From Pseudomonadota bacterium (GTDB taxonomy: Bacteria > Pseudomonadota > Alphaproteobacteria > SHVZ01), in assembly GCA_016195085.1 (NCBI GenBank), contig JACQAG010000060.1:1-64000 (forward strand): a stretch of 64,000 nt of DNA, given 5' to 3'. The translations under genes and the position numbers were made by a program. Positions 8,969-20,231 of this stretch are shown here, piece by piece. The notes beneath the pieces were generated by a model. The model had not been told where the DNA came from, searched no databases, and worked only from the letters and a program-made list of their open reading frames with translations. Numbering within the stretch: the stretch's first letter is position 1; every line of letters begins with the position of its first letter.

Positions 8969-10429
8969 TCAGCCGGGCCAGGGCAGCGAGTAGGTCTTCA
9001 CGTTGGTGAAGCTCTTCATCGCCTCGAGCACCCCTTCCTTGTAGCCGAGGCCCGAATCCTTGATGCCGCCGAAGGGCGACATCTCGATGCGATAGCCCGG
9101 AACTTCCCACACGTTGACCGTGCCGACCTCGAGCTCCTCGATGAGCCGCGTGATGATCTCGAGGCGATTCGTGCATACCCCCGAGGACAGGCCGAAAGCG
9201 GTCGAGTTGGCGATGCGGATGATGTCGTCGAGGTCCCGGCAGCGGATGATCGGAATGACCGGGCCGAAGGTCTCCTCGCGCACCAGCTCCGCATCGAAAG
9301 GTACGCGGTCGACCACCGTCGGCGGAAACAAGGCGCCGCTCCGGTCGTTGCCGTGGAGGAGCACGGCGCCGTTGGCGACCGCATCGACCACCCGCCTCTG
9401 AAACAGGCTCGCCGCCGCGGCGGTGATGACGGTGCCGACATCGGTTTCCGGGGCCATGGGATCGCCGCATTTCAACTTCTTGGCCTTGGCCAGCACGCAG
9501 GCGGCAAAATCATCACCAACGGCGTCCTCGACCAGGATGCGCTTCACCGCGGTGCAGCGTTGGCCGGAATTCTTGGTGGCGCCGGTGACGGCCAGCTCGG
9601 CCGCCCGCTCGAGATCGGCATCCGCCATGACGATCAAGGGATCGTTGCCGCCGAGCTCCAGCACCAGGCGCCGATAGCCCGCCTTGCCGGCTATGTACTT
9701 GCCCGCGCGCACGCTGCCGGTGAAGGTGATGAGCTCGATCGCCGGATTGGTGATCATCTCGTCGCCGATCTCCTCAGGGAGGCCGGTCACGATCGACAGC
9801 ATCTCCGGCGGCAGACCCGCCTCGTAGAGAATGTCGGCGAGCGCCAGCGCGGTGAGCGGCGTCAGCTCCGTCGGCTTCACCACCATGCAATTGTTGGTGG
9901 CGATCGAGGGCGCCACCTTATGGGCGACCATGTTGAGGGGGTGATTGAAGGGCGTGATGGCGCTGATCGCCTTCAGCGGCTGGCGGAGCGTAAAGATCTT
10001 GCGGCTCTTGCCGTGGGGCGTCACGTCGCAGGAGAACGTCTGGGCGTCATCCAGGATCGCAAGCTGACCCGCCAGATGGAAGACGTCGTAGGCGCGCCCG
10101 ACCTCGTAAAGCGAGTCCTTCTTGCAGATGCCGCACTCGGCGGTGATGAGATCGGAGATCGCCTCTCTGCGCTCGATGAGAAGCTCGGCCGCGCGCATGA
10201 GAATGCGCTGGCGTTCGTAGCGGGTGAGCTTGGGGCGATAGCGGGCGGCGATGGCGAAGGCCTCGCGCACCTCGGCCGGCGTGCCCCTGGGCACGGTGCC
10301 GATGACGGCGTCGGTATAGGGATTGAACACCTCGATGCGGGCATCCCTATCGACGCGCCTGCCGGCGATGCGCATGGCTTCGTGGCGCGGGCTCGTCTTC
10401 GGCTCAGGTGTACGAAGCTGGACGCTCAA
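8969..10429 (-). CDS. phnY: Phosphonoacetaldehyde dehydrogenase
   Basis: This NAD-dependent aldehyde dehydrogenase (486 residues) oxidises phosphonoacetaldehyde to phosphonoacetate in the PhnW-PhnY-PhnA route of AEP breakdown. I recognise the family by close resemblance to the Sinorhizobium meliloti enzyme. The N-terminus [12 protein letters not shown], the segments [17 protein letters not shown] and [11 protein letters not shown], the glutamate motif LELGGNDPL, the cysteine motif [13 protein letters not shown] and the C-terminal [13 protein letters not shown] all fit. A TTG at 10429 is the likely start, because GAGGA precedes it by seven bases and overlaps the end of phnA. The next methionine, at 10375, would cut into the conserved N-terminus. 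It is the last gene of phnW-phnA-phnY. Confidence 0.92.
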   Translation of the reverse strand: MSVQLRTPEPKTSPRHEAMRIAGRRVDRDARIEVFNPYTDAVIGTVPRGTPAEVREAFAIAARYRPKLTRYERQRILMRAAELLIERREAISDLITAECGICKKDSLYEVGRAYDVFHLAGQLAILDDAQTFSCDVTPHGKSRKIFTLRQPLKAISAITPFNHPLNMVAHKVAPSIATNNCMVVKPTELTPLTALALADILYEAGLPPEMLSIVTGLPEEIGDEMITNPAIELITFTGSVRAGKYIAGKAGYRRLVLELGGNDPLIVMADADLERAAELAVTGATKNSGQRCTAVKRILVEDAVGDDFAACVLAKAKKLKCGDPMAPETDVGTVITAAAASLFQRRVVDAVANGAVLLHGNDRSGALFPPTVVDRVPFDAELVREETFGPVIPIIRCRDLDDIIRIANSTAFGLSSGVCTNRLEIITRLIEELEVGTVNVWEVPGYRIEMSPFGGIKDSGLGYKEGVLEAMKSFTNVKTYSLPWPG

Positions 10430-10442
10430 GGGGAGATCCTCG

Positions 10443-12844
<2,402 letters not shown>

Positions 12845-12846
12845 CG

Positions 12847-12909
12847 TCCTTGGCTTCCTGGGTCCTTGGCTTCCTGGGTCCTTGGCTTCCTGGGTCCTTG
12901 GCTTCCTGG
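12847..12909. repeat. 16-nt tandem repeat, four copies, in the phnW leader
   Basis: The plus strand reads TCCTTGGCTTCCTGGG three times in perfect tandem, plus a fourth copy with only its last base changed (63 bases). On the phnW messenger the unit reads CCCAGGAAGCCAAGGA, so each unit carries AGGAAG and AAGGA, both resembling ribosome-binding sites. The last AAGGA is two bases from the ATG at 12844. Copy number changes would alter the leader without touching the coding frame. Confidence 0.9.
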
Positions 12910-12997
12910 CGCCAACTATGGATGAGCCGGCATGATCGGATTGCGCGCTCTATAAATCCAATTCATAATATCTATAGCGTCTATAGAGTGGACCTAT
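12910..12997. promoter_or_regulatory. Divergent promoter/operator region between phnW and the LysR gene
   Basis: This A+T-rich island stands out from the surrounding high-GC DNA. It holds two copies of CTATAG three bases apart (12972-12977 and 12981-12986), and a CTATAAAT further left. LysR-type proteins commonly bind partly palindromic T-N11-A sites in such divergent spacers. I infer that it carries both promoters and the regulator's operator. The exact boxes are not resolved. Confidence 0.55.
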
Positions 12998-13885
12998 ATG
13001 GAATACACCGAGCTTCGCGCCTTCCATCTGGTGGCGCAGGAACGGAGCTTCACCCGGGCGGCCCGCGCCATCGGCGTCACACAGCCCACGCTTTCCCAGC
13101 AGGTGAAGGCGCTGGAGGAGCGCTATGGCGTGCGCCTGCTCGAGCGCCGCGGCCGGGCGACCGAGCTGACCGAGCTCGGCCAAGGCCTCTTTGCCATCAC
13201 CGGCCGCCTGCGCGCGGTCGAGGAGGAGGCCCAGGCCTTTCTCTCGGGTTCCGAGGCGCTGACCCGCGGCCATCTCAATGTGAGCGCCGACAGCGCCTAC
13301 CATGCCGTGCCGATCCTGGCGCGCTTGCGGCGGCTGCATCCCGCGCTCACCTTCTCGATCAACATCGGCAATTCGGACGAAGTGCTGGCCGAGCTCCTGG
13401 CGGCGCGGGCGGATGTCGCCGTCATGGCCAAGTCGACCTCGGATGCGCGGCTGCATTCGCAGCTGTTTCGCCAGGACCGGCTGGTGCTGTTCGTATCGAG
13501 CGGTCACCCCTGGGCGCGGCGCCGGGGCATCCGCCTGGCCGAGCTCGCCGGCGAAGCGATGGTGCTGAGGGAGCGCGGCTCCATCACCCGCGAGGTGTTC
13601 GAGCGGGCGCTCGTGGATGCGGCGATCATGCCCGGCACCATCATGGACGTGCAGACCCGCGAGGGCGTGCGCGAGGCGGTGGCGGCCGGATTCGGCGTCG
13701 GCGTGGTGTTCGAAAGCGAGTTCGGCCGTGATGACCGCGTGCACCGGCTCGCCATCGCCGATGCGCCGCTCGCCGTGGGTGAATATGTCGTTTGCCTGCA
13801 GCAGCGCCGGCGCCTGGCCTTGGTCCGGGCCTTCCTGGAGGCCGCTGAGGCGGTGGCGCTCGAACTCGGCAGGGGAGCAGTATGA
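12998..13885 (+). CDS. LysR-family transcriptional regulator, probably of the AEP operon
   Basis: The 295-residue protein has the standard LysR layout. A winged helix-turn-helix lies at residues 1-60 (FHLVAQERSFTRAARAIGVTQPTLSQQVKALEERYG), followed by a linker helix and a periplasmic-binding-like effector domain. It reads away from phnW-phnA-phnY across a shared A+T-rich spacer. That is the usual geometry for a regulator of the neighbouring operon, so AEP or a pathway intermediate may be its effector. Similar LysR genes accompany phnWAY clusters. The start at 12998 gives the expected short N-terminal tail before the first helix. The next gene overlaps its stop by four bases. Confidence 0.88.
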   Translation: MEYTELRAFHLVAQERSFTRAARAIGVTQPTLSQQVKALEERYGVRLLERRGRATELTELGQGLFAITGRLRAVEEEAQAFLSGSEALTRGHLNVSADSAYHAVPILARLRRLHPALTFSINIGNSDEVLAELLAARADVAVMAKSTSDARLHSQLFRQDRLVLFVSSGHPWARRRGIRLAELAGEAMVLRERGSITREVFERALVDAAIMPGTIMDVQTREGVREAVAAGFGVGVVFESEFGRDDRVHRLAIADAPLAVGEYVVCLQQRRRLALVRAFLEAAEAVALELGRGAV

Positions 13886-14541
13886 GCCCGCCGGACGCTC
13901 CTCGACCGCCCAACCTCTTCGGCGCTGCCTACAGCGTCTATGTGCGCATCGTCAGGCTGGCGCTGGAAGAGAAAGGGGTGCCCTACGACCTCGAGGAGGT
14001 CGATATCTTCGCCCCCAGTGGGGTGCCTTCGGCCTATCTGGACCGCCATCCTTTCGGCCGCATCCCCGCATTCGAGCATCAAGGCTTCCGCCTGTACGAG
14101 ACCAACGCCATCACCCGCTATGTGGACGCGGCCTTTCCCGGGCCCCCGCTGCAGCCGAGGGGGATCCGCGAGCGGGCGCGGATGGACCAGATCGTGAGCG
14201 TCCTCGACAACTACGCCTATCGGACCTTGGTGTGGGACATCTTCGTCGAGCGGGTCCGGCTGCCCCAGCAGGGCCGCGTGTCCGACGAGGAGAAGATCAG
14301 GGCCGCCTTGCCGAGGGCGAAGGCCTGCTTCGAGGCCTTGGATCGCCTGAGGGAAGAGCATCCCTTTCTGGCCGGGCCGGAGCTGAGCTTGGCCGATCTC
14401 TACGCCGCACCGATGCTGGCCTATTTTGCCAAGGCACCGGAGGGGGCGGCGCTCCTGTTAAAATTTCCTCATCTCTCTCGGTGGTGGGAGCAGATCCGGC
14501 AACGCCCGAGCATGGCGGCGACGCGATCGTCCTTGGAGTAG
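13882..14541 (+). CDS. Glutathione S-transferase family protein
   Basis: The 219-residue protein has an N-terminal thioredoxin-fold GST domain (LFGAAYSVYVRIVRLALEEKG..., then HPFGRIPAFEHQGFRLYETNAI, with the glutathione-binding cis-proline and the Glu-Thr/Ser-type pair). An all-helical C-terminal domain ending in LSLADLYAAPMLAYF follows, the N-capping box of GSTs. The likely catalytic residue near the start is a Ser/Tyr in AAYSVYVR. It presumably conjugates or reduces an electrophile with glutathione, substrate unknown. The ATG overlaps the LysR stop (ATGA), so the two are cotranscribed, although a role in phosphonate use is not known. Confidence 0.88.
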   Translation: MSPPDAPRPPNLFGAAYSVYVRIVRLALEEKGVPYDLEEVDIFAPSGVPSAYLDRHPFGRIPAFEHQGFRLYETNAITRYVDAAFPGPPLQPRGIRERARMDQIVSVLDNYAYRTLVWDIFVERVRLPQQGRVSDEEKIRAALPRAKACFEALDRLREEHPFLAGPELSLADLYAAPMLAYFAKAPEGAALLLKFPHLSRWWEQIRQRPSMAATRSSLE

Positions 14542-14768
14542 ATGCGCCCAAATCGACCGCCGCGCGCGCACCGATGTAGCCGGATGGCCGAATCGTGCTT
14601 ATTTACCTCCGGAATGGCGCGGGAGCCGGGCCCGGCCCCGGTCTTCCCAGCCACCCTCTTTGCGCCAAACTCCCGCAGGACAGCCGCTTTGCCAGAACCC
14701 CATCCCGCTCTGCGGGACAGCCTAGCCGGCCGCCTTCCACCGGTTCGGCTCCAGCGACCTGACCATCC

Positions 14769-17357
14769 ATGCTGACCCCGATCCTGATCGCGCTCGTCGA
14801 TTTTTCCCGGCGCTGGGCAGCGGCGCTGGCGCTCGCGGCGCTCGTGGCGACGCTGGCGCTCGGCGACTATGTCGCCGGCCACATCGCCATCGACACCGAT
14901 GTTGCCAAGCTGATCGCCGACGATCTGCCGTGGCGCCAACGTGAGGCGGCCTTCGACAAGGCTTTCCCGCAATTCACCGACCTCATCGCCGTGGTCATCG
15001 ACGCACGCACGCCCGATCAGGCCGATGCGGCGGTAAGTGCGCTCGCCCAGAGGCTGACGGCGACGCCGGGACTGTTCCGCAGCGTGCGTGTGCCCGACGG
15101 CGACGCGTTCTTCCGGCGCAACGGATTGCTGTTTCTGCCAAGTGACGAAGTGGCCTCGGTCATCGAGCAGATGATCGAGGCACAGCCCTTGATCGGCACG
15201 CTCGCGGCCGATCCGAGCTTGCGGGGCCTCATGGAGGCCTTCTCCCTGGCGCTCGAAGGCGCGGAGCGGGGCGAGACCTCGCTCGAGAGCTTGCGGCGTC
15301 CGCTCGCCGCGATCGATGCGACCGTTGCGGCTGCGATCGCCGGCGCTTCCGATCGGCTCTCCTGGCAGACGCTGCTCACCGGACGCGAAGCCGCACCCCG
15401 GGAGCGTCGACGCTTCGTCTTGGTGCAGCCGATGCTCGATTTCGGCGAATTGGCGCCGGGCGGCAAGCCGAGTACGGCCATCAGGGAGGCGGCGCGATCC
15501 CTGGAGCTGACGCCGGAGCACGGGGTGAGGGTGCGCTTGACCGGGCCGGTGCCCTTGGGTGACGAGGAGTTCGCCAGCGTCGCCGAAGGTGCGGTGCAAT
15601 CGAGCACGATATCCGTGGCGCTGGTGTGCCTGCTCTTGTTCCTGGCACTCCGATCGCCGGGTCTCGTGCTGGCGGTGCTCGCCACGCTCTTGACCGGCCT
15701 TGCCGCCACCGCCGCCTTCGCTCTCGCCGCGGTGGGCAATCTCAACGTCATTTCCATCGCCTTCGCGGTGCTGTTCGTCGGCCTTGGCGTCGACTTCTCC
15801 ATCCAGTTCGTGGTGCGCTATCGCGACGAGCGCCATCGCAGCGATGATCTGGCCCTTGCCTTGCGCAACACGGCCGCCGGCGTCGGCCCGGCGCTCGGCC
15901 TCGCCGCGACGGCGGCTTCCATCGGCTTTCTCTCTTTCACGCCGACCGAGTATGCGGGCGTGCGCGAGCTCGGCTGGATTGCCGGTTTCGGCATGATCGT
16001 CGCCTTCCTCTTCAACATGGCGCTGCTGCCGGCCTTGATCGCGCTCGTCCGCCCCAACGGCGAGAAGGCGCCGGTCGGTTATGCCTGGGCGGTCGGGATC
16101 GATCGGTTTCTGCTCGCCCGGCGCCGATCGGTCTTGAGCCTCGCCGGCGCGCTCGCTCTTGGTTGCTTGGCGCTCATGCCTTCGGTCAGGTTCGATTTCG
16201 ACCCGCTCAACCTCAAGGATCCACGTTCCGAATCGGTCGCCACCCTGCACGAGCTCATGGGCGATCCGACGACCACGCCCTACACGATGAACGTGCTGGT
16301 GGCCGGACCGGCCGCGGCGCCGGCCATGGCCGAGCGCCTGCGGAGGCTTTCCGAGGTGGCGGAGGTGGTCTCGGTCATGAGCTTCGTGCCGGAAGACCAG
16401 GAGGCGAAGCTGGCGCTCATTGCCGATGCTGCGATGCTGATCGGGCCGTCGCTGTCGGCGCCGGCCGAGCGCCCCAAGCCGACCGCCGCCGAGACCCGCA
16501 GGGCGGTGGCGGAGACCGCTCGGAAGCTCACCGGGGCCGCGGCGAAGGCCTCCGATGCGTCCGCCGCCCAAGCCGCCCAGCTCCTCGAACGCGCAGCGGC
16601 CAGCGATGCGGCCACGCTCGCCCGGGTGGAGGCGGCGCTGGTCGGCGGCTTGCCTCGCCAGCTCGCCAATCTGGCGCTGGCCCTGGAGGCGGCCCCGGTC
16701 ACGCTCGAGAACCTGCCGCCCGCTCTGGTGAGGGAATGGGTGGCACAAGATGGCCGAGCGCGCCTCGAGGCCTTTCCCTCCGGCGACATGCGCTCGAATG
16801 CCGCGCTCGAGGGTTTCGTTGCGGCCGTACAGAGCGTGGCCCCGGCGGCCACCGGCACGCCCGTGGTCATCGTCGAATCCGGCCACACCATCGTGAGTGC
16901 CTTCCGCACCGCCGGCCGGATCGCCACCGCAGCGATCGCGCTCTTGCTTGCGATCGTCTTGAGACGGCCGCGGGACGTGCTCCTGGTCTTGGCACCCCTG
17001 TTCCTGGCCGGGCTGCTCACCATGGCGACGGGCGTGCTCCTCGACCTGCCGCTCAACTATGCGAACGTCATTACCTTGCCGCTTCTGCTGGGCATCGGCG
17101 TTGCCTTCGATGTCTATTTCGTCTTGAACTGGCGCGCCGGAACCGAGCATCCGCTCGCCTCCGCCACGGCGCGCGCCGTCTTGTTCAGCGCCGGCACCAC
17201 GACCGTCGCCTTCGGCGGCCTGGCGCTGTCGCACCATGTCGGCACCGCCGAGATGGGCCTCCTGTTGACCATGGGGCTCGGCTACACGGTGGCGACCACG
17301 CTCCTCGTGCTGCCGGCGTTGCTGGGGCCACCGCCACTGACTTCCGCCCATGACTGA
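14769..17357 (+). CDS. hpnN: Hopanoid-associated RND (MMPL) transporter HpnN
   Basis: HpnN (862 residues) is an RND-superfamily membrane protein of the MMPL type that moves hopanoids from the inner towards the outer membrane. One N-terminal helix is followed by a periplasmic domain, then five or so helices from about residue 275, a second periplasmic domain, and a second helix group from about residue 710 to the end. That is the expected internal duplication. FVGLGVDFSIQFVVRY and LGIGVAFDVYFVLNWR are the paired helix-4-like segments. The position at the edge of the hopanoid genes supports the HpnN assignment over other MMPL proteins. It is the only hopanoid gene in its immediate stretch on the plus strand, and the next gene overlaps its end by eight bases. 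Confidence 0.9.
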   Translation: MLTPILIALVDFSRRWAAALALAALVATLALGDYVAGHIAIDTDVAKLIADDLPWRQREAAFDKAFPQFTDLIAVVIDARTPDQADAAVSALAQRLTATPGLFRSVRVPDGDAFFRRNGLLFLPSDEVASVIEQMIEAQPLIGTLAADPSLRGLMEAFSLALEGAERGETSLESLRRPLAAIDATVAAAIAGASDRLSWQTLLTGREAAPRERRRFVLVQPMLDFGELAPGGKPSTAIREAARSLELTPEHGVRVRLTGPVPLGDEEFASVAEGAVQSSTISVALVCLLLFLALRSPGLVLAVLATLLTGLAATAAFALAAVGNLNVISIAFAVLFVGLGVDFSIQFVVRYRDERHRSDDLALALRNTAAGVGPALGLAATAASIGFLSFTPTEYAGVRELGWIAGFGMIVAFLFNMALLPALIALVRPNGEKAPVGYAWAVGIDRFLLARRRSVLSLAGALALGCLALMPSVRFDFDPLNLKDPRSESVATLHELMGDPTTTPYTMNVLVAGPAAAPAMAERLRRLSEVAEVVSVMSFVPEDQEAKLALIADAAMLIGPSLSAPAERPKPTAAETRRAVAETARKLTGAAAKASDASAAQAAQLLERAAASDAATLARVEAALVGGLPRQLANLALALEAAPVTLENLPPALVREWVAQDGRARLEAFPSGDMRSNAALEGFVAAVQSVAPAATGTPVVIVESGHTIVSAFRTAGRIATAAIALLLAIVLRRPRDVLLVLAPLFLAGLLTMATGVLLDLPLNYANVITLPLLLGIGVAFDVYFVLNWRAGTEHPLASATARAVLFSAGTTTVAFGGLALSHHVGTAEMGLLLTMGLGYTVATTLLVLPALLGPPPLTSAHD

Positions 17358-17589
17358 CGGCCTTGCGCCAATCATCTACGACCCGGCGACAGACTGCATG
17401 TATATCAAGCTACGGGAAGGGGCGGGCTTCGACAGTCGCGTGGACGATGCTCGAGATCTTATTGTCGACCTGGGTGAAGATGGTGAGCCGGTCGGGTACG
17501 ACATCCAACACGCATCCGAGCATCCCGACGTCGTAGCAGAAGCCCTCAGGCACATGCGTCGTCAAGTGCGACAGCGCGCAACCGAATAG
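17350..17589 (+). CDS. DUF2283 small protein
   Basis: This 79-residue acidic protein matches the DUF2283 pattern. IIYDPATDCMYIKLREG is the hallmark YDxxxDxLYI start, and RDLIVDLGEDGEPVGYDIQHASEHPD the central strand-turn with DxxGxxxGxEI-type spacing. Such proteins are widespread and often lie beside toxin-antitoxin genes, but no partner is seen here and the function is unknown. The ATG lies inside the end of hpnN (eight-base overlap), so its translation is probably coupled to the transporter. It precedes a convergent hpnL. Confidence 0.82.
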   Translation: MTDGLAPIIYDPATDCMYIKLREGAGFDSRVDDARDLIVDLGEDGEPVGYDIQHASEHPDVVAEALRHMRRQVRQRATE

Positions 17590-17640
17590 GATTCGAGCCC
17601 AAAGCGAGGTCGACCATAGCGGCGGACAAATGCGCATCGG

Positions 17641-18621
17641 CTAGCGCCGGACCCCATCGCTTAGCCACCAGCGCTTCCCCTCGACATACTGCCAGGCCAG
17701 GAGTGCGGGCACGAACACCACGATGTCGCGAAGACGGCGCGCCAGCGCCAGCGCCAGGCCGATCTCGGGACCCAGCCCGAGGATGCCGCCAAAGACGAGA
17801 AAGCCGCCCTCCTGCACGCCCAGCGCCGCCGGCACCATGAAGGCGGCGCTGCTGACGGCCTGGGCCAAGGCTTCCAGCACGATCGCTTCGGCCACGCCGA
17901 CGGGATGGCCCAGATAGCGAAGCGCCAGCCAAATCTCGCCCGCGCCCAAAATCCAGCCGAGAAGTTGCCACGCGAGGCAGCGCATCAGCCACGCACGCCG
18001 GCGATAGAGGTGACGCACGGCGCGATCGATCCGTGCGGTGGCGCCGATGAGCGTGCTCCAACGCTCGCGAAACAGCATGTTGAACAAGCGCCCCATCAGC
18101 TCGAACAGGCCCCGCCGCTGCACGGCGATGAGCACGATGACGAAGGGCACGGTGAGGAGCAGCGCCAACGTCAGACGCAGGCCGAGATCGATATCGCCGC
18201 TCAAGGCGAGCAAGAGGCCGATGCCGATGATGGTGAACAGAAACTGGCTGGCGAGCGAGAGTGTCACGTCGACGACCAAACTGGCGACCGCCTGCGACGT
18301 GGGCAGGCCGCCCAGCCGCATCAGCCGCGCCGAGACAACCTCGCCGCCGATCCGCGCTACCGGCAAGAGTCCGTTCACCGCCTCGCGCACCCAAACGAGC
18401 CACAGGAAGAACGCCAGGCCCGGCCGGCGGCGCGGCGGCAGCAGCACGTGCCAAGCTCTGGCGTTGACCGCCATCGGCACGATATGGAAGAGGCTTGCCC
18501 AGATGAGGCCGATGCCGCCGGCAAGGAAGGCGGCGGCGACCTCGGCCACGCCCTGGCCGACGAAGAGCCCGATCGCCAGCAGCAGCCCGGCAAGGCCCAG
18601 GAACGTCGCCCAGCGCATCAT
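17641..18621 (-). CDS. hpnL: Hopanoid-associated integral membrane protein HpnL
   Basis: The 326-residue protein is strongly hydrophobic with about eight predicted membrane helices and belongs to the UPF0104/lysylphosphatidylglycerol-synthase-like membrane family, of which HpnL is the hopanoid branch. The central helix pairs hold AEAIVLEALAQAVSSAAFMVPAALGVQEGG, a motif seen in this family. It is the last gene of the dxs-hpnM-hpnI-hpnJ-hpnL run on the minus strand, 53 bases after hpnJ. The role is unknown, and a function in hopanoid or lipid transport or modification is inferred from context. Two ATG codons in tandem make the exact start uncertain by one residue. Confidence 0.9.
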   Translation of the reverse strand: MMRWATFLGLAGLLLAIGLFVGQGVAEVAAAFLAGGIGLIWASLFHIVPMAVNARAWHVLLPPRRRPGLAFFLWLVWVREAVNGLLPVARIGGEVVSARLMRLGGLPTSQAVASLVVDVTLSLASQFLFTIIGIGLLLALSGDIDLGLRLTLALLLTVPFVIVLIAVQRRGLFELMGRLFNMLFRERWSTLIGATARIDRAVRHLYRRRAWLMRCLAWQLLGWILGAGEIWLALRYLGHPVGVAEAIVLEALAQAVSSAAFMVPAALGVQEGGFLVFGGILGLGPEIGLALALARRLRDIVVFVPALLAWQYVEGKRWWLSDGVRR

Positions 18622-18674
18622 GGGCGAGGGATCATCTCTGATCGGTGGGGCGTCGGCGCGGGGGCCCGCGCCTT

Positions 18675-20102
18675 CTAGCTCGCCAGCCGTCGCTCGCGCA
18701 GGAAGTGGAAGAACTCGACGCCCTCGCGGAGCCGACGCTTCATCATTTCCGGGCTCAGGACCATCTCGCCGACCAGAGTCGCGATTTTGCCGGCGCGGAA
18801 GTAGAAGCGCTTGTAGAACACCTCCACCGAATCGAAGATCTCCTCATGCGAGAGGTGCGGATAGTGCAAGGGTGCGATCTGCACGCCGCGATCGTCGACC
18901 AACTCGGCATGCGCCGCGTCGAGCCAGCCATTCTCCACCGCCTGACGGTGGAGGAAGGTGCCGGGATAGGGGGCCGCCAGCGACACCTGGATCGTGTGCG
19001 GGTTGATCTCGGTGGCGAACCGGATCGTCTCCTCGATGGTCTCCTTGCTCTCCCCCGGCAGGCCCAGGATGAAGGTGCCATGAATGGTGATGCCGAGCTC
19101 GTGGCAATCCTTGGTGAATTGCCGCGCCACGTCGATGCGCATGCCCTTCTTGATGTTGTAGAGGATCTGCTGGTTGCCCGACTCGTAACCGACCAGCAGC
19201 AGCCTAAGGCCGTTGTCCTTCAGCACCTTGAGCGTGTCGCGGGGCACATTGGCCTTGGCGTTGCACGACCAGGTGACGCCGAGCCGCCCCAATTCGCGGG
19301 CGATCGCCTCGGCGCGCGGCAAGTTGTCGGTGAAGGTGTCGTCGTCGAAGAAGAACTCCTTCACTTCAGGGAAATAGCTCTTGGCCAGCCGAATCTCCTC
19401 GGCGACGTGGCCGGGACTGCGCACCCGGTAGCGATGTCCGCCCACGGTCTGCGGCCACAGGCAGAAGGTGCAGCGCGATTTGCATCCGCGCCCGGTATAG
19501 AGCGAGACATAGGGGTGCTTGAGGTAGCCGATGAAATAATTCTCGATCTGGAGGTCGCGCTTGTAGACCTCGGTCACGAACGGGAGCTCGTCCATGTTCT
19601 CCAAGACCGCGCGCTCGGCATTATGCTGGATGACGCCGCCGCCATTGCGATAGCTCAAGCCGTCGATGCCGGAATAGGCGCGTCCCTCGGCCACCTCCTT
19701 GATGGTGAAGTCGAACTCGTTGCGGGCGACGAAGTCGATGGCGGGCGAGGCGGCGAGGCTCGCATCCGGCTCGACCGCAACTTTGGCTCCGACCAGTCCG
19801 ATCTTGAGGGAGGGGTTCATCTCCTTCAGCGCCTCGGCGACCTTGATGTCGGAGCCGAAGGACGGCGACGAGGTGTGCATGACGCAGAGATCGTAGTCAC
19901 GGGCGAGCGGCAGCACGTCCTCGAGGGTGAGCCGTGCCGGCGGCGCATCGATGAGCCGGCTCGTCGGTACCAGCGCTGCCGGTTGGGCGAGCCAGGTCGG
20001 ATACCAGAAGGAGCGAATCTCGCGGCGCGCCTGATAGCGCGAACCGGCGCCGCCATCGAATCCCTCGTAGGAGGGCGGATGGAGGAACAATGTCTTCATC
20101 AT
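18675..20102 (-). CDS. hpnJ: Hopanoid radical SAM/B12-binding enzyme HpnJ
   Basis: HpnJ (475 residues) is a radical SAM enzyme with an N-terminal cobalamin-binding-like domain. Genetic work in other bacteria links it to the cyclitol-ether head group of bacteriohopanetetrol. The N-terminal part (KTLFLHPPSYEGFDGG, later DLCVMHTSSPSF and KIGLVGAKVAV) resembles a B12-binding Rossmann fold but lacks an obvious DxHxxG. The iron-sulfur cluster cysteines are at residues 207, 211 and 214 in GCKSRCTFC. A TIM-barrel follows with GTFILGLPGESKETIEETI. It lies between hpnI and hpnL on the same strand. The first two codons are both ATG. Confidence 0.92.
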   Translation of the reverse strand: MMKTLFLHPPSYEGFDGGAGSRYQARREIRSFWYPTWLAQPAALVPTSRLIDAPPARLTLEDVLPLARDYDLCVMHTSSPSFGSDIKVAEALKEMNPSLKIGLVGAKVAVEPDASLAASPAIDFVARNEFDFTIKEVAEGRAYSGIDGLSYRNGGGVIQHNAERAVLENMDELPFVTEVYKRDLQIENYFIGYLKHPYVSLYTGRGCKSRCTFCLWPQTVGGHRYRVRSPGHVAEEIRLAKSYFPEVKEFFFDDDTFTDNLPRAEAIARELGRLGVTWSCNAKANVPRDTLKVLKDNGLRLLLVGYESGNQQILYNIKKGMRIDVARQFTKDCHELGITIHGTFILGLPGESKETIEETIRFATEINPHTIQVSLAAPYPGTFLHRQAVENGWLDAAHAELVDDRGVQIAPLHYPHLSHEEIFDSVEVFYKRFYFRAGKIATLVGEMVLSPEMMKRRLREGVEFFHFLRERRLAS

Positions 20103-20231
20103 CGCCTTGGCGACTCCTTCATATCCGCGGGCTTTGCGGTCGCCGGGGTCTCCGGGCCGCAGTCAGGCTCGGGCTTGCCCTCGTCGGCGGGATTAGGCCG
20201 GGAACTCATCGACTTAAGGCGCTCGAAGGCC

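Noticed and set aside
12847-12909. CRISPR array
   Set aside because: The copies are adjacent with no spacers and only 16 bases long, so it is a simple tandem repeat. No cas genes are seen.
14469-17375. Antisense 968-codon frame over hpnN
   Set aside because: Long antisense frames are common in high-GC DNA with biased codon positions. It has no family motif, and the sense frame is a clear transporter.
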